This document shows, one piece after another, positions 23,011-32,495 of a stretch of DNA of 64,000 nt. A program made the position numbers and the translations under genes. Where the stretch lies: the NCBI GenBank assembly GCA_036399055.1, contig DASWNX010000011.1, positions 1-64,000 of the forward strand, in the 5' to 3' direction. The number at the start of each line of letters is the position of its first letter. Position 1 is the first letter of the stretch. Origin of the DNA: Jatrophihabitans sp. (lineage in GTDB: Bacteria; Actinomycetota; Actinomycetes; Mycobacteriales; Jatrophihabitantaceae). A model generated the notes under the pieces. The model did not search any database. It was not told the origin of the DNA and saw only the letters and a program-made list of their open reading frames with translations.

Positions 23011-23068
23011 GAGCCTGCGAGGTCCTGAAAGCCTCAGAAGACTGAGAGCCTCGCCAGACTGAGAGCCT
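23005..23068. repeat. Three copies of a 12-bp direct repeat
   Basis: gactgagagcct occurs at 23005-23016, 23040-23051 and 23057-23068 in the spacer between the convergent bldD and nusB stops. The first copy overlaps the bldD stop codon and the last reaches the nusB stop. The spacer ctcagaagactgag (23033-23046) can form a small hairpin. Confidence 0.7.
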
Positions 23069-23490
23069 CAGGTGGCGGTCGCGCCGCCGGCCGGCAGTTG
23101 GTCGCGCAGCACCCTGCCCAGAAGCCCGTTCACGAACTTGGGTGACTCGTCAGTGGACAGCACCTTGGCCAGCTCGACCGCCTCGTCGATGGCCACCGCG
23201 TCAGGCACGTCAGCGGCCCACAGCAGCTCATAGAGACCGACCCGCAGGACGGCTCGGTCCACCCCCGGCATCCGAGCCAAGGTCCAGCCCTCTGAGTAGT
23301 CGCTGAGCAACTGGTCGATCGCCGCCCGGTGCTCGGCCACCCCCTCGATGAGTTCGATGGTGTAGTCGTTGACCGGCGGGTCGGCCAGCGCGATCCGCTC
23401 GGCCAGCGTCGTCACCGGGTCAGCTCCCCGAAGGTCAGCCTCGTAGATGAGGTCGACTGCGCGTTTGCGGGCCTTGCTGCGGGCGGCCAT
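23068..23490 (-). CDS. nusB: Transcription antitermination factor NusB
   Basis: Binds boxA RNA with NusE. The all-helical family is clear: ARKRAVDLIYEADLRG at the N-terminus, then RMPGVDRAVLRVGLYELLW and AIDEAVELAKVLSTDESPKFVNGLLGRVL. Length 140 matches. It follows efp through a repeat-derived linker. Confidence 0.95.
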   Translation of the reverse strand: MAARSKARKRAVDLIYEADLRGADPVTTLAERIALADPPVNDYTIELIEGVAEHRAAIDQLLSDYSEGWTLARMPGVDRAVLRVGLYELLWAADVPDAVAIDEAVELAKVLSTDESPKFVNGLLGRVLRDQLPAGGATAT

Positions 23491-23491
23491 G

Positions 23492-23623
23492 TCAGATCAT
23501 CCCGCTCTTCGCGCGAGCGCTCACCGCACGCTTGGCAGCGCTCATCGCGCGCTTGGCTGCGCTCCTCGGCGCTGGCGCGCCTGCGCTGCTCGCTAGGCGC
23601 GTCACCCTGCTGTTAATGCTCAC
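23492..23623 (-). CDS. Candidate 43-codon linking micro-ORF in a repeat element (efp/nusB)
   Basis: GTG at 23623 starts five bases after the efp stop, and the TGA ends one base before the nusB ATG (TGACATG). The frame is open across the whole gap. The peptide is Ala/Arg/Lys/Ser-rich, with an internal near-repeat RAMSAAK / RAVSARAK and the end VSARAKSGMI, sharing the SARAK motif of the other linkers. Orientation is again co-directional with the operon. Confidence 0.42.
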   Translation of the reverse strand: MSINSRVTRLASSAGAPAPRSAAKRAMSAAKRAVSARAKSGMI

Positions 23624-23628
23624 TCAGC

Positions 23629-24192
23629 TCAGCCGTTGATCCGGCCGAGGTAACGGCCGTCCCGGGTGTCGATCTTGATCTTCTCGCCGGTGGTGACGAA
23701 CAGCGGGACCTGCACCTCGGCACCGGTTTCGACGGTGGCGGGCTTGGTGCCGCCGGTCGCCCGGTCACCCTGCAGTCCCGGCTCGGTGTAGGTGATCAGC
23801 AGTTCGACCGAGGTCGGCAGCTCGATGTAGAGCGGCAGCCCCTCGTGCACCGCCACCACCGCCTCGGCGTTGTCGAGCAGGTAGTTCGCGCCGTCTCCAA
23901 CCACCGCGGCCGGCACGTGCATCTGCTCGTAGGTGTCGCCGTCCATGAAGACGAAGTCCTCGCCCTCCTTGTACAGGAAGGTCATCGCCCGCTTGTCCAC
24001 CGTCGCGGTCTCGACCTTGGTGCCGGCGTTGAAGGTCCGGTCGACCACCTTGCCCGACAGCACGTTCTTCAGCGTGGTCCGCACGAATGCGCCGCCCTTG
24101 CCCGGCTTGACGTGCTGGAATTCCACGACGGTCCACAGCTGGCCGTCGATGTTGAGCACCAGGCCGTTCTTCAGGTCATTCGTGCTGGCCAT
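23629..24192 (-). CDS. efp: Translation elongation factor P
   Basis: Relieves ribosome stalling at polyproline. The KOW-like N-domain has the loop [12 protein letters not shown] with the tip Lys at residue 32. The OB domains end with the signature [19 protein letters not shown]. 187 residues. The loop reads PGKGG rather than the PGKGP reported for many actinobacterial EF-Ps. An AGGAG lies upstream of the ATG. Confidence 0.96.
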   Translation of the reverse strand: MASTNDLKNGLVLNIDGQLWTVVEFQHVKPGKGGAFVRTTLKNVLSGKVVDRTFNAGTKVETATVDKRAMTFLYKEGEDFVFMDGDTYEQMHVPAAVVGDGANYLLDNAEAVVAVHEGLPLYIELPTSVELLITYTEPGLQGDRATGGTKPATVETGAEVQVPLFVTTGEKIKIDTRDGRYLGRING

Positions 24193-24337
24193 GAGTCGCT
24201 ACGTCTCCTAAAAAATGGGATTGATGCACTGCCTGAGCGCAGCTCGGACGCGCCGCGAGCGCGAACCGCAGGCGGGCTCTTCGCCAGTTAGTTTAGCCGC
24301 CGCGCCGTGGCCGTCCCGCCGACCCGGCGGGCGCGTC

Positions 24338-25240
24338 TCAACTGGCCGGGGTGAACCCGAGCACCGGCCGGGCTCGGCCGCCGGACTCACGCAGCAGCGC
24401 CACCGCCTCGCCGGTCTCGGCGATCCCGCCGTAGACGCCCTCGATGCCGGCCGGAGCGATGGTGCGCCCGAAGGTCAACTCGCTGGCCTCGTCCGGGGCC
24501 AGCCGGCGCACCGGCATGGTGGCCGCGATCGCCGCGGGCAGCGGCAGCATGATCGGGTCGGGCAGCTCGGCCAGTCGCTCCAGGGTCAGCGCCTGATCCA
24601 GGCTGAAGACCCCCACCCTCATCCGGCGCAGCGCGGTGAGGTGGCCGCCGACTCCGAGCAGGTCGCCAAGGTCACGCGCCAACGCCCGGATGTAGGTGCC
24701 CGACGTGCAGTCGATGACCACGTCGACATCGCAGAAGTCCCCGACCTGGCGCGGCTCGCCGAGGATCTCGAACCGCTCGACCGTCACCGGCCTGGGCGCC
24801 AGGTCCACCGTCTGGCCGGCCCGGACCAGGGCGTAGGCCCGCTCGCCGCCCACCTTGATCGCCGACACGGAGGACGGCCGCTGCAGGATCTCACCGGTCA
24901 GGGTGGCGACCGCGGCCGTGACGGCGCCGGGGTCGAGCCCAGCGGCCGAGGCGGTCGACAGCACCGTGCCCTCGGCGTCGTCGGTGCTGGTCGCCATGCC
25001 CAGCCTGATCGTGGCGCGGTAGGTCTTGTCGGTGAGGATCAGGTGGTTCATCAGCTTGGTGGAGCGCTCCACGCCCAGCACCAGCACCCCGGTCGCCATC
25101 GGGTCCAGCGTGCCGGCGTGCCCGACCCGGCGGGTGCCGGCGATCCGGCGGACCTTGGAGACCACGTCGTGGGAGGTCATGCCCGCCGGCTTGTCGACGA
25201 CGATCAACCCACCCGGCCCGGTCGGGCCCTTCTTCGCCAT
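24338..25240 (-). CDS. truB: tRNA pseudouridine(55) synthase
   Basis: Makes the T-loop pseudouridine in tRNA. The catalytic Asp is in GHAGTLDPMATGVL, preceded by VVDKPAGMTSHDVV; later motifs are YRATIRLG and CSSGTYIRAL-like CTSGTYIRALARDLGD. The ATG at 25240 (AKKGPTG...) is more family-like than the one seven codons upstream. Last gene of the rimP-to-truB block; ribF, often the next gene, is not here. Confidence 0.95.
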   Translation of the reverse strand: MAKKGPTGPGGLIVVDKPAGMTSHDVVSKVRRIAGTRRVGHAGTLDPMATGVLVLGVERSTKLMNHLILTDKTYRATIRLGMATSTDDAEGTVLSTASAAGLDPGAVTAAVATLTGEILQRPSSVSAIKVGGERAYALVRAGQTVDLAPRPVTVERFEILGEPRQVGDFCDVDVVIDCTSGTYIRALARDLGDLLGVGGHLTALRRMRVGVFSLDQALTLERLAELPDPIMLPLPAAIAATMPVRRLAPDEASELTFGRTIAPAGIEGVYGGIAETGEAVALLRESGGRARPVLGFTPAS

Positions 25241-25307
25241 GTCGTCCTTCGCATAGTGCAAGCCCGTCGCGTCCTGCCAGAGGGTAGCGAACGGGACGCC
25301 GCACGCC

Positions 25308-26693
25308 TCAGCGCTGCTCGCCGACCACCAGCCAGCGACCGGTCCAGGTCCGCCACACCATCCCGACGAACCGCAGCCCGATGAAGGCCGCCAGGCCCGC
25401 CCAGACGCCGGCCAGCCCCCAGTCCAGCCACAGGGCCAGCAGGCACATCGGGACGAAGCCGCCCAGCGCCGCGACCACGGTGACCGTCCGGATGAAGGCG
25501 TTGTCGCCGGCGCCGAGCAGCACGCCGTCCAGGGCGAAGACGATGCCGGCCACCGGCATCATGCACACCAGCCACGGCCACAGCACGTGCAGCTGCCCGC
25601 GGACTCCCTCATCGGAGGTGAACAGCGTCGGTATCAGGTACCAGCCGGCCGCCATCACCGCGCCGAACACCACCCCGGCGGTGAACCCGTAGCGGCTGAC
25701 CCGCCAGGCGGTGCGCTTGGCCGCCGCGACCGCCCCGCCGCCCAGCGCCGCGCCGATCAGCGCCTGCGCCGCGATCGCGAACGAGTCCAGCAGCAGGGCG
25801 ATGAACGTCCACAGCAGCAGGCCGACCTGGTGCGCGGCGAGCTCTGCCGCGCCCATCCGGCCGGCCGCCCCGGCAGCGGTGAGGTAGGCGGCCTGAAATG
25901 CCAGCGCGCGGACCACCAGGTCACGGCTGACCACCAGTTGCGCCCGCATCACCTTCCAGTCGGGGGCGATCGGCACCCCCTCGGCGCGGATCGCCCGCAG
26001 CATCAGCACCGCCCCGACCCACTGGGCGAGCACGTTCGCGATCGCCGAGCCGGTCAAGCCCAGGCCCGCCGGGTAGACCAGCAGGGGCGAGGCCGCCGCC
26101 GACAGCGCGTTGGCCACGACGACGATCCGCACCGGGGTCCGGGTCTCCTGCACGCCCCTGAGCCAGCCGTTGCCGGCCAGCACGATGAGAATGCCGGGCA
26201 ACCCAAGCATGGCGACGCGCAGCCACTCGGTGGCCGCGTCGGCGACCGGGCCCGGGCCGCCGGTGATCGCCTGCACCACCGGCCTGGCCACCAGTTGGCC
26301 GACCAGCACGGCGAGCAGCCCGATCCACAGCGCCAGCCAGGACGCCTGGACACCCTCGTTCACCGCGGCCGAGCGGCGGCCCGCGCCGTAGTAGCGGGCC
26401 GCCCGCCCGGTGGTGCCGTACTCAAGCGAGGTGCCGAGCACCGTCAGCATCGTCATCACCGTGCCGGCCGCGCCCAGGGCGGCCAGCTCGATCCGGCCGA
26501 GGTGCCCGACCACCGCTGTGTCGACCAGCAGGAACAGCGGCTCGGCCGCCAGCACCACGAAGGCCGAGGCCGCCAGCGACACTATCCGGCGGGTCGGGAC
26601 GTCGACGACGTTCACCGGCGCCGAGCTGCCCAACGCCGGCTCAGGGCCGCCCAACCCCGGCTCGGGGCCGCTCAACGCCGGATCGCTGCTCAA
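25308..26693 (-). CDS. MATE-family efflux transporter (DinF-like)
   Basis: Integral membrane antiporter with about 12 hydrophobic segments. The family pattern is clear: FLLVDTAVVGHLGRIELAALG in the first helices and GNGWLRGVQETRTPV mid-protein. Genes of this type are frequently found next to truB in actinobacteria. The N-terminal 25 residues are a short Gly/Pro repeat (GPEPGLGGPEPALG), probably a disordered cytoplasmic tail. Substrate unknown. Confidence 0.88.
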   Translation of the reverse strand: MSSDPALSGPEPGLGGPEPALGSSAPVNVVDVPTRRIVSLAASAFVVLAAEPLFLLVDTAVVGHLGRIELAALGAAGTVMTMLTVLGTSLEYGTTGRAARYYGAGRRSAAVNEGVQASWLALWIGLLAVLVGQLVARPVVQAITGGPGPVADAATEWLRVAMLGLPGILIVLAGNGWLRGVQETRTPVRIVVVANALSAAASPLLVYPAGLGLTGSAIANVLAQWVGAVLMLRAIRAEGVPIAPDWKVMRAQLVVSRDLVVRALAFQAAYLTAAGAAGRMGAAELAAHQVGLLLWTFIALLLDSFAIAAQALIGAALGGGAVAAAKRTAWRVSRYGFTAGVVFGAVMAAGWYLIPTLFTSDEGVRGQLHVLWPWLVCMMPVAGIVFALDGVLLGAGDNAFIRTVTVVAALGGFVPMCLLALWLDWGLAGVWAGLAAFIGLRFVGMVWRTWTGRWLVVGEQR

Positions 26694-26779
26694 GGCCGGC
26701 TCACAGCGCGCGGAACATGATCAGCAGGTCGACAAAGCCTTGCTGCGGACAGCTGAAGCCGCCGTAGCCGGGCGCGCGG

Positions 26780-27220
26780 CTACTCGTCGTCGTCGTCGGC
26801 TGCACGAGGCTTGCGGTAGGGGTCGGGGTCACCAGCCGGGACCGCGTGAGCCCGGGCTTGCTGAACCTGGGCGTCAGCCTGCCGGGCCAGAGCGAGCAAC
26901 TCGTCGATGTGCTGGGCGGACTGGGGCAGCTCGTCGAGATAGAAGGAGACCGTCGGGGTGAACTTGACTCCGGTCTGGCGACCCACCTCGCTGCGGATCT
27001 GGCCCTTGGCAGCCTCGAGCGCGGCAGCCGAGTCGGCCCGTTCGACATCGTCGCCGAGCACCGTGTAATACACCGAGGCGTCGTGCAGGTCACCGGTGAT
27101 CTTGACGTCGGTGACGGTCACCATGCCCAGCCTCGGGTCCTTGATCTGGCTCTCGATGTAGGAGGCGACGATCTGCCGGATACGACCGGCCATTCTGCGG
27201 GAGCGTGGCGAATCGGCCAT
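26780..27220 (-). CDS. rbfA: Ribosome-binding factor A
   Basis: Late 30S maturation factor. KH-like core: RRMAGRIRQIVASYIESQIKDPRLGMVTVTDV, then DLHDASVYYTVLG and the strand FTPTVSFYLDELPQSAQHIDELL. C-terminal tail is acidic (ending DDDDE). 146 residues. A strong hairpin separates it from infB. Confidence 0.95.
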   Translation of the reverse strand: MADSPRSRRMAGRIRQIVASYIESQIKDPRLGMVTVTDVKITGDLHDASVYYTVLGDDVERADSAAALEAAKGQIRSEVGRQTGVKFTPTVSFYLDELPQSAQHIDELLALARQADAQVQQARAHAVPAGDPDPYRKPRAADDDDE

Positions 27221-27258
27221 GGCTGAACTCCTTGCTGTCGGTGTGAGTGCCCCACCGA

Positions 27259-27301
27259 AAGGTCATGCCCAGCGCCGACGTGCGGCGCTGAGCATGACCT
27301 T
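27259..27301 (-). terminator. Strong hairpin between infB and rbfA
   Basis: aaggtcatgc (27259-27268) pairs with gcatgacctt (27292-27301), and agcgccg with cggcgct inside it, interrupted only by a 2x2 mismatch and a 5-base loop. In the transcript the hairpin is followed by TTTCGG. It lies within the otherwise continuous infB-to-truB block and could attenuate read-through or protect the 3' end of infB mRNA. Confidence 0.7.
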
Positions 27302-27332
27302 CTGGGACTCCTCGCTGACTAAGGCTGACTAC

Positions 27333-30212
27333 TTAGCCGCGCGGCTTCTCGCGCATTTCGAAGGTCTCGACGATGTCACCGATCTTGATGTCGTTGAACG
27401 ACCCGAGCCCGATGCCGCACTCGAAACCTTCGCGGACCTCGGTCGCGTCGTCCTTGAACCGCCGCAGCGACTCCACGTTCAGGTGCTCGTTGACGACGAT
27501 GCCGTCGCGGACCAACCGGGCCTTGGAGTTTCGCCGGATGGTGCCGGAGCGGACGATCGAACCCGCGATGTTGCCGATCTTCGGGACTCGGAAGACTTCG
27601 CGCACCTCGGCCGTGCCCAGCTGCGCCTCTTCGAACTCGGGCTTGAGCATGCCCTTGAGCGCGGCCTCGATCTCGTCGATGGCCTGGTAGATCACTGTGT
27701 AATACCGGACATCGACGCCTTCGCGCTCGGCAGCCTCACGCGCCTTGCCCTCGGGCCGGACGTTGAAGCCGATCACGACCGCGTCCGAGGCGATGGCGAG
27801 GTTGATGTCGTTCTCGGTGATGGCGCCGACACCACGGCCGATCACCCGCAGCGAGACCTCGTCATTGCCGTCGTTGAGCTCGATCTTGAGCAGCGAGTCC
27901 TCAAGGGCTTCCACCGAACCGGACACGTCGCCCTTGATGATCAGGTTCAACTGCTGAACCTCACCGGCCGCCAATGCCTTGTCCAGGTCGTCCAGGGAGA
28001 TCCGCCGCCGGTTGGAGGCCAGCTGAGCGTTGCGCTCCCGGGCCGAACGGCGATCGGCGATCTGGCGCGCGATCCGGTCCTCCTCGACGACGATGAAGGA
28101 GTCACCGGCGCCGGGAACCGACGTCAGGCCCAACACCATCACCGGAGTGCCGGGGCCGGCCTGATCGACGGTCTTGCCGTCGTCGTCGAGCATCGCCCGG
28201 ACCCGGCCGAAGGCGTCGCCGGCCACGATCGAGTCGCCGACGTGCAACGTCCCGCGCTGGACCAGCACGGTCGCCACCGGACCCCGTCCGCGGTCCAGGT
28301 GCGCCTCGATGGCGATGCCCTGAGCGTCCTGGTGCGGGTTGGCCCGCAGGTCCAGAGCCGCGTCCGCGGTCAGCAGGATGCCTTCGAGCAGGCCGTCGAT
28401 GTTGAGGTTGTTGCGCGCCGAGACATCGACGAACAGCGTGTCGCCGCCGTACTCCTCGGCCACCAGCCCGTACTCGGTGAGCTGCTGGCGCACCTTCTGC
28501 GGGTTCGCGCCTTCCTTGTCGATCTTGTTCACCGCGACCACGACCGGAACGTCGGCCGCCTGGGCGTGGTTGAGCGCCTCGATCGTCTGAGGCATCACGC
28601 CGTCATCGGCGGCCACCACCAGCACCACGATGTCGGTGGTGGAGGCGCCACGGGCACGCATGGCGGTGAACGCCTCGTGACCGGGGGTGTCGATGAAGGT
28701 GATCGCCCGATCGACGCCGTCGTGGCCGACGTGCACCTGGTAGGCGCCGATGTGCTGGGTGATGCCACCTGCCTCGTCGGCGATGACGTTGGACTTGCGG
28801 ATCGCGTCGAGCAACCGAGTCTTACCGTGGTCGACGTGACCCATCACGGTCACGACCGGCGGACGTGCGACCAGCGCCTCGTCACCGCCCTCGTCGTCGC
28901 CGAAGGTCAGGTCGAAGGACTCCAGCAGCTCGCGGTCCTCGTCCTCGGGGCTGACGACCTGAACGTTGTAGTTCAGCTCGGCGCCCAGCAACTGCAGGAC
29001 CTCTTCATTGACCGACTGGGTGGCGGTGACCATCTCGCCGAGATGGAACATCACCGTCACCAGGGCGGCGGGCTCGGCGTTGATCTTGTCCGCGAAGTCC
29101 GACAGCGACGCGCCACGGGGCAGCCGCAGCACCTCGCCGCTACCGCGGGGCACCTGCACGCCGCCCAGCGACGGGGCAGACATGTTGTCGAACTCTTGAC
29201 GACGCTGCTTCTTGCTCTTGCGGCCACGGGTCGGACGGCCACCCTGCCGACCGAACGCGCCCGCGGTGCCAGCGCCTCGGCCACGGCCACCGGGACCGCC
29301 GCCGCCGGGACGTGGGCCGAAGCCACCGCCACCGCCGCCGGGAGCGCCACCACCGGGGGCGCCGCCGCCGGGACCGCCACGGTAACCGCCGCCAGCGCCG
29401 GGAGCGCCGCCACTGGGACCGCCGCGGTAGCCGCCACCACCGGCGCCGGGAGCGCCGCCGGGACGACCGGGACCGCCGGGACGACCGGCGCCCGCGCCGC
29501 CGGGGCCGCTCGGACGACCGGGCGCGCCAGGACGGCCTGGGCCGCCAGCGCTGCCTGGACCACCGCCGCGGCCGGGCATCATGCCCGGGTTCGGGCGGGG
29601 CGGCATCATGCCCGGGTTCGGCCGCGGGCCACCAGCGCCGGCGGGGCCGCCGGGACGGGGGCCGGCCGGACGGGGCGGCATCTGGGACTGACCGGGCGCG
29701 GCTCCGCCCGGACGCGGAGCCGCCGGGCGGGGCGGGGCCTGGCCGCCACCCACGCCGAACGGGTTGTTCGCCACTCGCTGCTGGCCACCGGGCCGGGGCG
29801 CGCCGGGCCGGGGCGCCGGCGTCGGAGTCGGCGCCGCGGGCCGAGCCAGGCCGGCGTCGGGCGCCGGAGCGGCCGGCGGGGCTGCGCTGGCCGCGATCGG
29901 AGTCACCGGAGCGGCCGGAGCCGCTGCGGGCGTCGGCGCGGGCGCCGAGACCGGCGCAGGCGCGGACGGAATCACCGAAGGCGCGGCGGATGGCTGGGCC
30001 ACCGGCTGCGCGGCGGGCTTGGGAGCGGTCTTGGGAGCCGGAGCCGGAGCCGCGGCGGGGAACGCCTCACGCAGACGCCGGGCGACCGGCGCCTCGACCG
30101 TGGACGACGCGCTCTTGACGAACTCACCGAGTTCGCTGAGCTTTGCCAGAACTTCCTTGCTGGGTACGCCGAGTTCTTTCGCGAGCTCGTGTACGCGGGC
30201 CTTGCCTGCCAC
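27333..30212 (-). CDS. infB: Translation initiation factor IF-2
   Basis: GTPase that places initiator tRNA on the ribosome. The 959 residues comprise an N-terminal IF2 subdomain ([31 protein letters not shown]), then a long Ala/Pro and Gly/Pro/Arg-rich low-complexity region (about residues 60-320) with many GGPG and GGGYRGGP repeats. The G domain has [12 protein letters not shown] near 455, DTPGHE near 507 and NKID near 560, followed by domains II-IV. The long Gly-rich N-region is typical of high-GC actinobacteria. Confidence 0.97.
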   Translation of the reverse strand: MAGKARVHELAKELGVPSKEVLAKLSELGEFVKSASSTVEAPVARRLREAFPAAAPAPAPKTAPKPAAQPVAQPSAAPSVIPSAPAPVSAPAPTPAAAPAAPVTPIAASAAPPAAPAPDAGLARPAAPTPTPAPRPGAPRPGGQQRVANNPFGVGGGQAPPRPAAPRPGGAAPGQSQMPPRPAGPRPGGPAGAGGPRPNPGMMPPRPNPGMMPGRGGGPGSAGGPGRPGAPGRPSGPGGAGAGRPGGPGRPGGAPGAGGGGYRGGPSGGAPGAGGGYRGGPGGGAPGGGAPGGGGGGFGPRPGGGGPGGRGRGAGTAGAFGRQGGRPTRGRKSKKQRRQEFDNMSAPSLGGVQVPRGSGEVLRLPRGASLSDFADKINAEPAALVTVMFHLGEMVTATQSVNEEVLQLLGAELNYNVQVVSPEDEDRELLESFDLTFGDDEGGDEALVARPPVVTVMGHVDHGKTRLLDAIRKSNVIADEAGGITQHIGAYQVHVGHDGVDRAITFIDTPGHEAFTAMRARGASTTDIVVLVVAADDGVMPQTIEALNHAQAADVPVVVAVNKIDKEGANPQKVRQQLTEYGLVAEEYGGDTLFVDVSARNNLNIDGLLEGILLTADAALDLRANPHQDAQGIAIEAHLDRGRGPVATVLVQRGTLHVGDSIVAGDAFGRVRAMLDDDGKTVDQAGPGTPVMVLGLTSVPGAGDSFIVVEEDRIARQIADRRSARERNAQLASNRRRISLDDLDKALAAGEVQQLNLIIKGDVSGSVEALEDSLLKIELNDGNDEVSLRVIGRGVGAITENDINLAIASDAVVIGFNVRPEGKAREAAEREGVDVRYYTVIYQAIDEIEAALKGMLKPEFEEAQLGTAEVREVFRVPKIGNIAGSIVRSGTIRRNSKARLVRDGIVVNEHLNVESLRRFKDDATEVREGFECGIGLGSFNDIKIGDIVETFEMREKPRG

Positions 30213-30382
30213 TGGACTCCTTTGTCGCAGGACCGGCGGAAAGCCCGCACGGTCCCGAATTAGGTGGGAAACGCAATCATGGTTGGCGCTTCATCGGGTG
30301 CTCATAGCTCTTCTTCTCACATTCGCTGCGTACTCGTCAGCGGAGGCTGACAAGAGGGCAATCGGTGACTCGGTCAGCCGGT

Positions 30383-30742
30383 CTATGACCCGGTGATCGA
30401 CTCGACGTACTTCCGAACCGGCGTGGCGTCCAGCTGGGCGGTGCTGCGCAACGCCCGTCCGAACGCCCGACGACGCTCGGCGAGTTCCATGCAGCCGATG
30501 ACCGGGTGAAGCCAGGCTCCCCGTCCGGCGGCACGGCGTCGCGGGTCCGGCAACACCTGAGCCGATGTGCCCGGCGGACTCGAAGAGTCACCGGCCTCGG
30601 TAGACGCTGCTGGCCCCGCCACAACGCGAAGCAGCTCGGTGGCCGATGTCCGCTGGCGGCAGCCGATGCAGGTACGCAGTACGCGCGCGTCATCGAGCTG
30701 GCCACCGTCGGACAGACGGCCAGAGACAACTCTACTCCCCAC
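30383..30742 (-). CDS. ylxR: YlxR/RnpM family RNA-binding protein
   Basis: Small nucleic-acid-binding protein found between nusA and infB; the Bacillus homologue modulates RNase P. The family motif RTCIGCRQR is present near residue 23, with GRGAWLHP and AFGRALR later. About 119 residues. The start at 30742 overlaps the end of nusA by 11 bases; a GTG four codons later is also possible. A 170-base gap to infB holds no other gene, only a small tcagc-ggag-gctga hairpin. Confidence 0.85.
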   Translation of the reverse strand: MGSRVVSGRLSDGGQLDDARVLRTCIGCRQRTSATELLRVVAGPAASTEAGDSSSPPGTSAQVLPDPRRRAAGRGAWLHPVIGCMELAERRRAFGRALRSTAQLDATPVRKYVESITGS

Positions 30743-31826
30743 CGGCGCCAGATTCGGCCACCAATCGGTCCGGCCCGCGAGTCACGGGCCGGATGTCGAT
30801 GGCCGGCTCGGCGTCCCACTCCTCGGCGGAGGGCTCAGCGGCCTCGGGCGGCTCGGCGTCGGAGTGGATGTCGATCCGCCAGCCGGTCAACCGAGCGGCC
30901 AACCGGGCGTTCTGGCCTTCGCGTCCGATCGCCAGCGACAACTGGTAGTCGGGCACCACCACCCGCGCGGCCTTGGCGATCGGATCGATGACCCGGACCT
31001 CGCGCGCGGCAGCAGGTGAGAGCGCGTTGCCGACGAAGGTCGCCGGGTCCTCGTCGTAGTCGATGATGTCGATCTTCTCGCCGTGCAGCTCGGCCACCAC
31101 GTTGCGAACCCGCTGCCCCATCGGCCCGATGCAGGCGCCTTTGGCGTTGAGCCCGTCCACCCGGCTGCGGACCGCGATCTTGGTCCGGTGGCCGGACTCA
31201 CGGGCCACCGCCATGATCTCGACGCTGCCGTCGGCGATCTCAGGCACTTCCAGGGCGAACAGCTTCTTGACCAGGCTCGGATGCGTCCGGCTCAGGGTGA
31301 TCTGCAAGCCGCGCATCCCACGGCTCACCGAGACCACGTAGCACTTGATCCGGGTGCCGTGATCGTAGACCTCGCCGGGCACCTGCTCCGACTGCGGCAG
31401 GACTGCTTCGACCTTGCCCAGGCTGACCAGCACCAGGCCCCGCTGGGAGGCGTGAGCGTCGGCCTGGATGATGCCGGTGACGATGTCGCCCTCGTGACCG
31501 GAGTACTCGCCGTAGGTGTGCTCGTGCTCGGCGTCGCGCAGCCGCTGCATGATCACCTGCTTGGCGGTCATCGCCGCGATCCGGCCGAAGTCGGTGGGGG
31601 TGTCGTCGAATTCCTCGATCAGCTCGCCGTCGGCCGAGTACTCCGCCGCCCAGACGGTGACCGCGCCGGTCTTGGAGTCGATCTCGACCCGGGCATGAGG
31701 CATCGGGTGGTTGGTGTGCCGGTACGCCGTCAGCAGTGCCGTCTCCAGCGCCTGCAGGACGGTCTCGAAGGAGATCTCCTTCTCCCGCTCGATGCTGCGC
31801 AGTGCTGCGATATCCACTGAGACCAT
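30732..31826 (-). CDS. nusA: Transcription termination/antitermination factor NusA
   Basis: RNA-polymerase-binding pausing factor. N-terminal domain ([21 protein letters not shown]), S1 domain ([11 protein letters not shown] ... [20 protein letters not shown]), then KH domains ([51 protein letters not shown]). The acidic C-terminal tail is short, as usual in actinobacteria. 364 residues. Confidence 0.96.
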   Translation of the reverse strand: MVSVDIAALRSIEREKEISFETVLQALETALLTAYRHTNHPMPHARVEIDSKTGAVTVWAAEYSADGELIEEFDDTPTDFGRIAAMTAKQVIMQRLRDAEHEHTYGEYSGHEGDIVTGIIQADAHASQRGLVLVSLGKVEAVLPQSEQVPGEVYDHGTRIKCYVVSVSRGMRGLQITLSRTHPSLVKKLFALEVPEIADGSVEIMAVARESGHRTKIAVRSRVDGLNAKGACIGPMGQRVRNVVAELHGEKIDIIDYDEDPATFVGNALSPAAAREVRVIDPIAKAARVVVPDYQLSLAIGREGQNARLAARLTGWRIDIHSDAEPPEAAEPSAEEWDAEPAIDIRPVTRGPDRLVAESGAGGE

Positions 31827-31829
31827 GCC

Positions 31830-32381
31830 TCAGGCCTCCTCTTCGTCGTTCTGCTGATGATCCAGATCGTCGCCGTCGAAGTCGGCGTCGTCGTCGTCAA
31901 GCTCGGGCTCGCCCGGCCGGGAGAACTCCACCTGCACCCGGCCCGGACCCAGGCCGGCCGTCGGCAGGCTGCGCCGCGCGCCGGCGACCTCGAGCACGAC
32001 AGCCGAGTCATCGGCTGTCACCACCCGCCCGGTGAGCGGCTGGCCGTCGACGTCCACCGTGACCAGCCGGCCAGTGGCCCGCCGCCAGTGCCGCGGCTGG
32101 GTCAGCGGCCGGTCGACGCCCGGCGAGCTGACCTCCAGGACATAGGGGCCGGCGAAGCTCGCGCCGCTGCCGCTGTCGTCGTCAAGCACTTCTGAGATCG
32201 TGCGGGAGATGGTCGCGACGGCGTCGAGGTCGATGCCGTGATCACCGTCCACACTCACCCGGATAAGGCTCCGGCGGCCGGCGGCGGTCACTGAGAGATC
32301 GTCGAGGTCATACCCCGCAGCGGTGATGACTGGGCTGATCAGCTCGATCAGCTGTTGACGTTGCGGCGTTCGCGCGGTCAT
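31830..32381 (-). CDS. rimP: Ribosome maturation factor RimP
   Basis: 30S assembly factor, first gene of the rimP-nusA-ylxR-infB block. N-terminal RimP domain motifs include GYDLDDLSV, LIRVSVDGDHGIDLDAVATISRTISEVLD and YVLEVSSPGVDRPL. The C-terminus is strongly acidic. The ATG at 32381, preceded by GGGAG, is preferred over the ATG 12 codons upstream. The divergent promoter gap contains a perfect small palindrome (32451-32468). Confidence 0.92.
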   Translation of the reverse strand: MTARTPQRQQLIELISPVITAAGYDLDDLSVTAAGRRSLIRVSVDGDHGIDLDAVATISRTISEVLDDDSGSGASFAGPYVLEVSSPGVDRPLTQPRHWRRATGRLVTVDVDGQPLTGRVVTADDSAVVLEVAGARRSLPTAGLGPGRVQVEFSRPGEPELDDDDADFDGDDLDHQQNDEEEA

Positions 32382-32495
32382 GTTCAGGCGCTCCCGTCGG
32401 TGTCCAGTTGTGGCCAAGAATGCCCCGTGAAGTACGGCGCGCCAGCTCTAAAGCTGTCTTACCAGCTTACCGGCATCTGAGAGACTGCTCGCGCC

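Noticed and set aside
27219..30263. A 1014-codon plus-strand open frame opposite infB and running through the spacer
   Set aside because: It is antisense to IF-2; the apparent Gly/Ala/Thr repeats mirror the Gly/Pro-rich region of IF-2.
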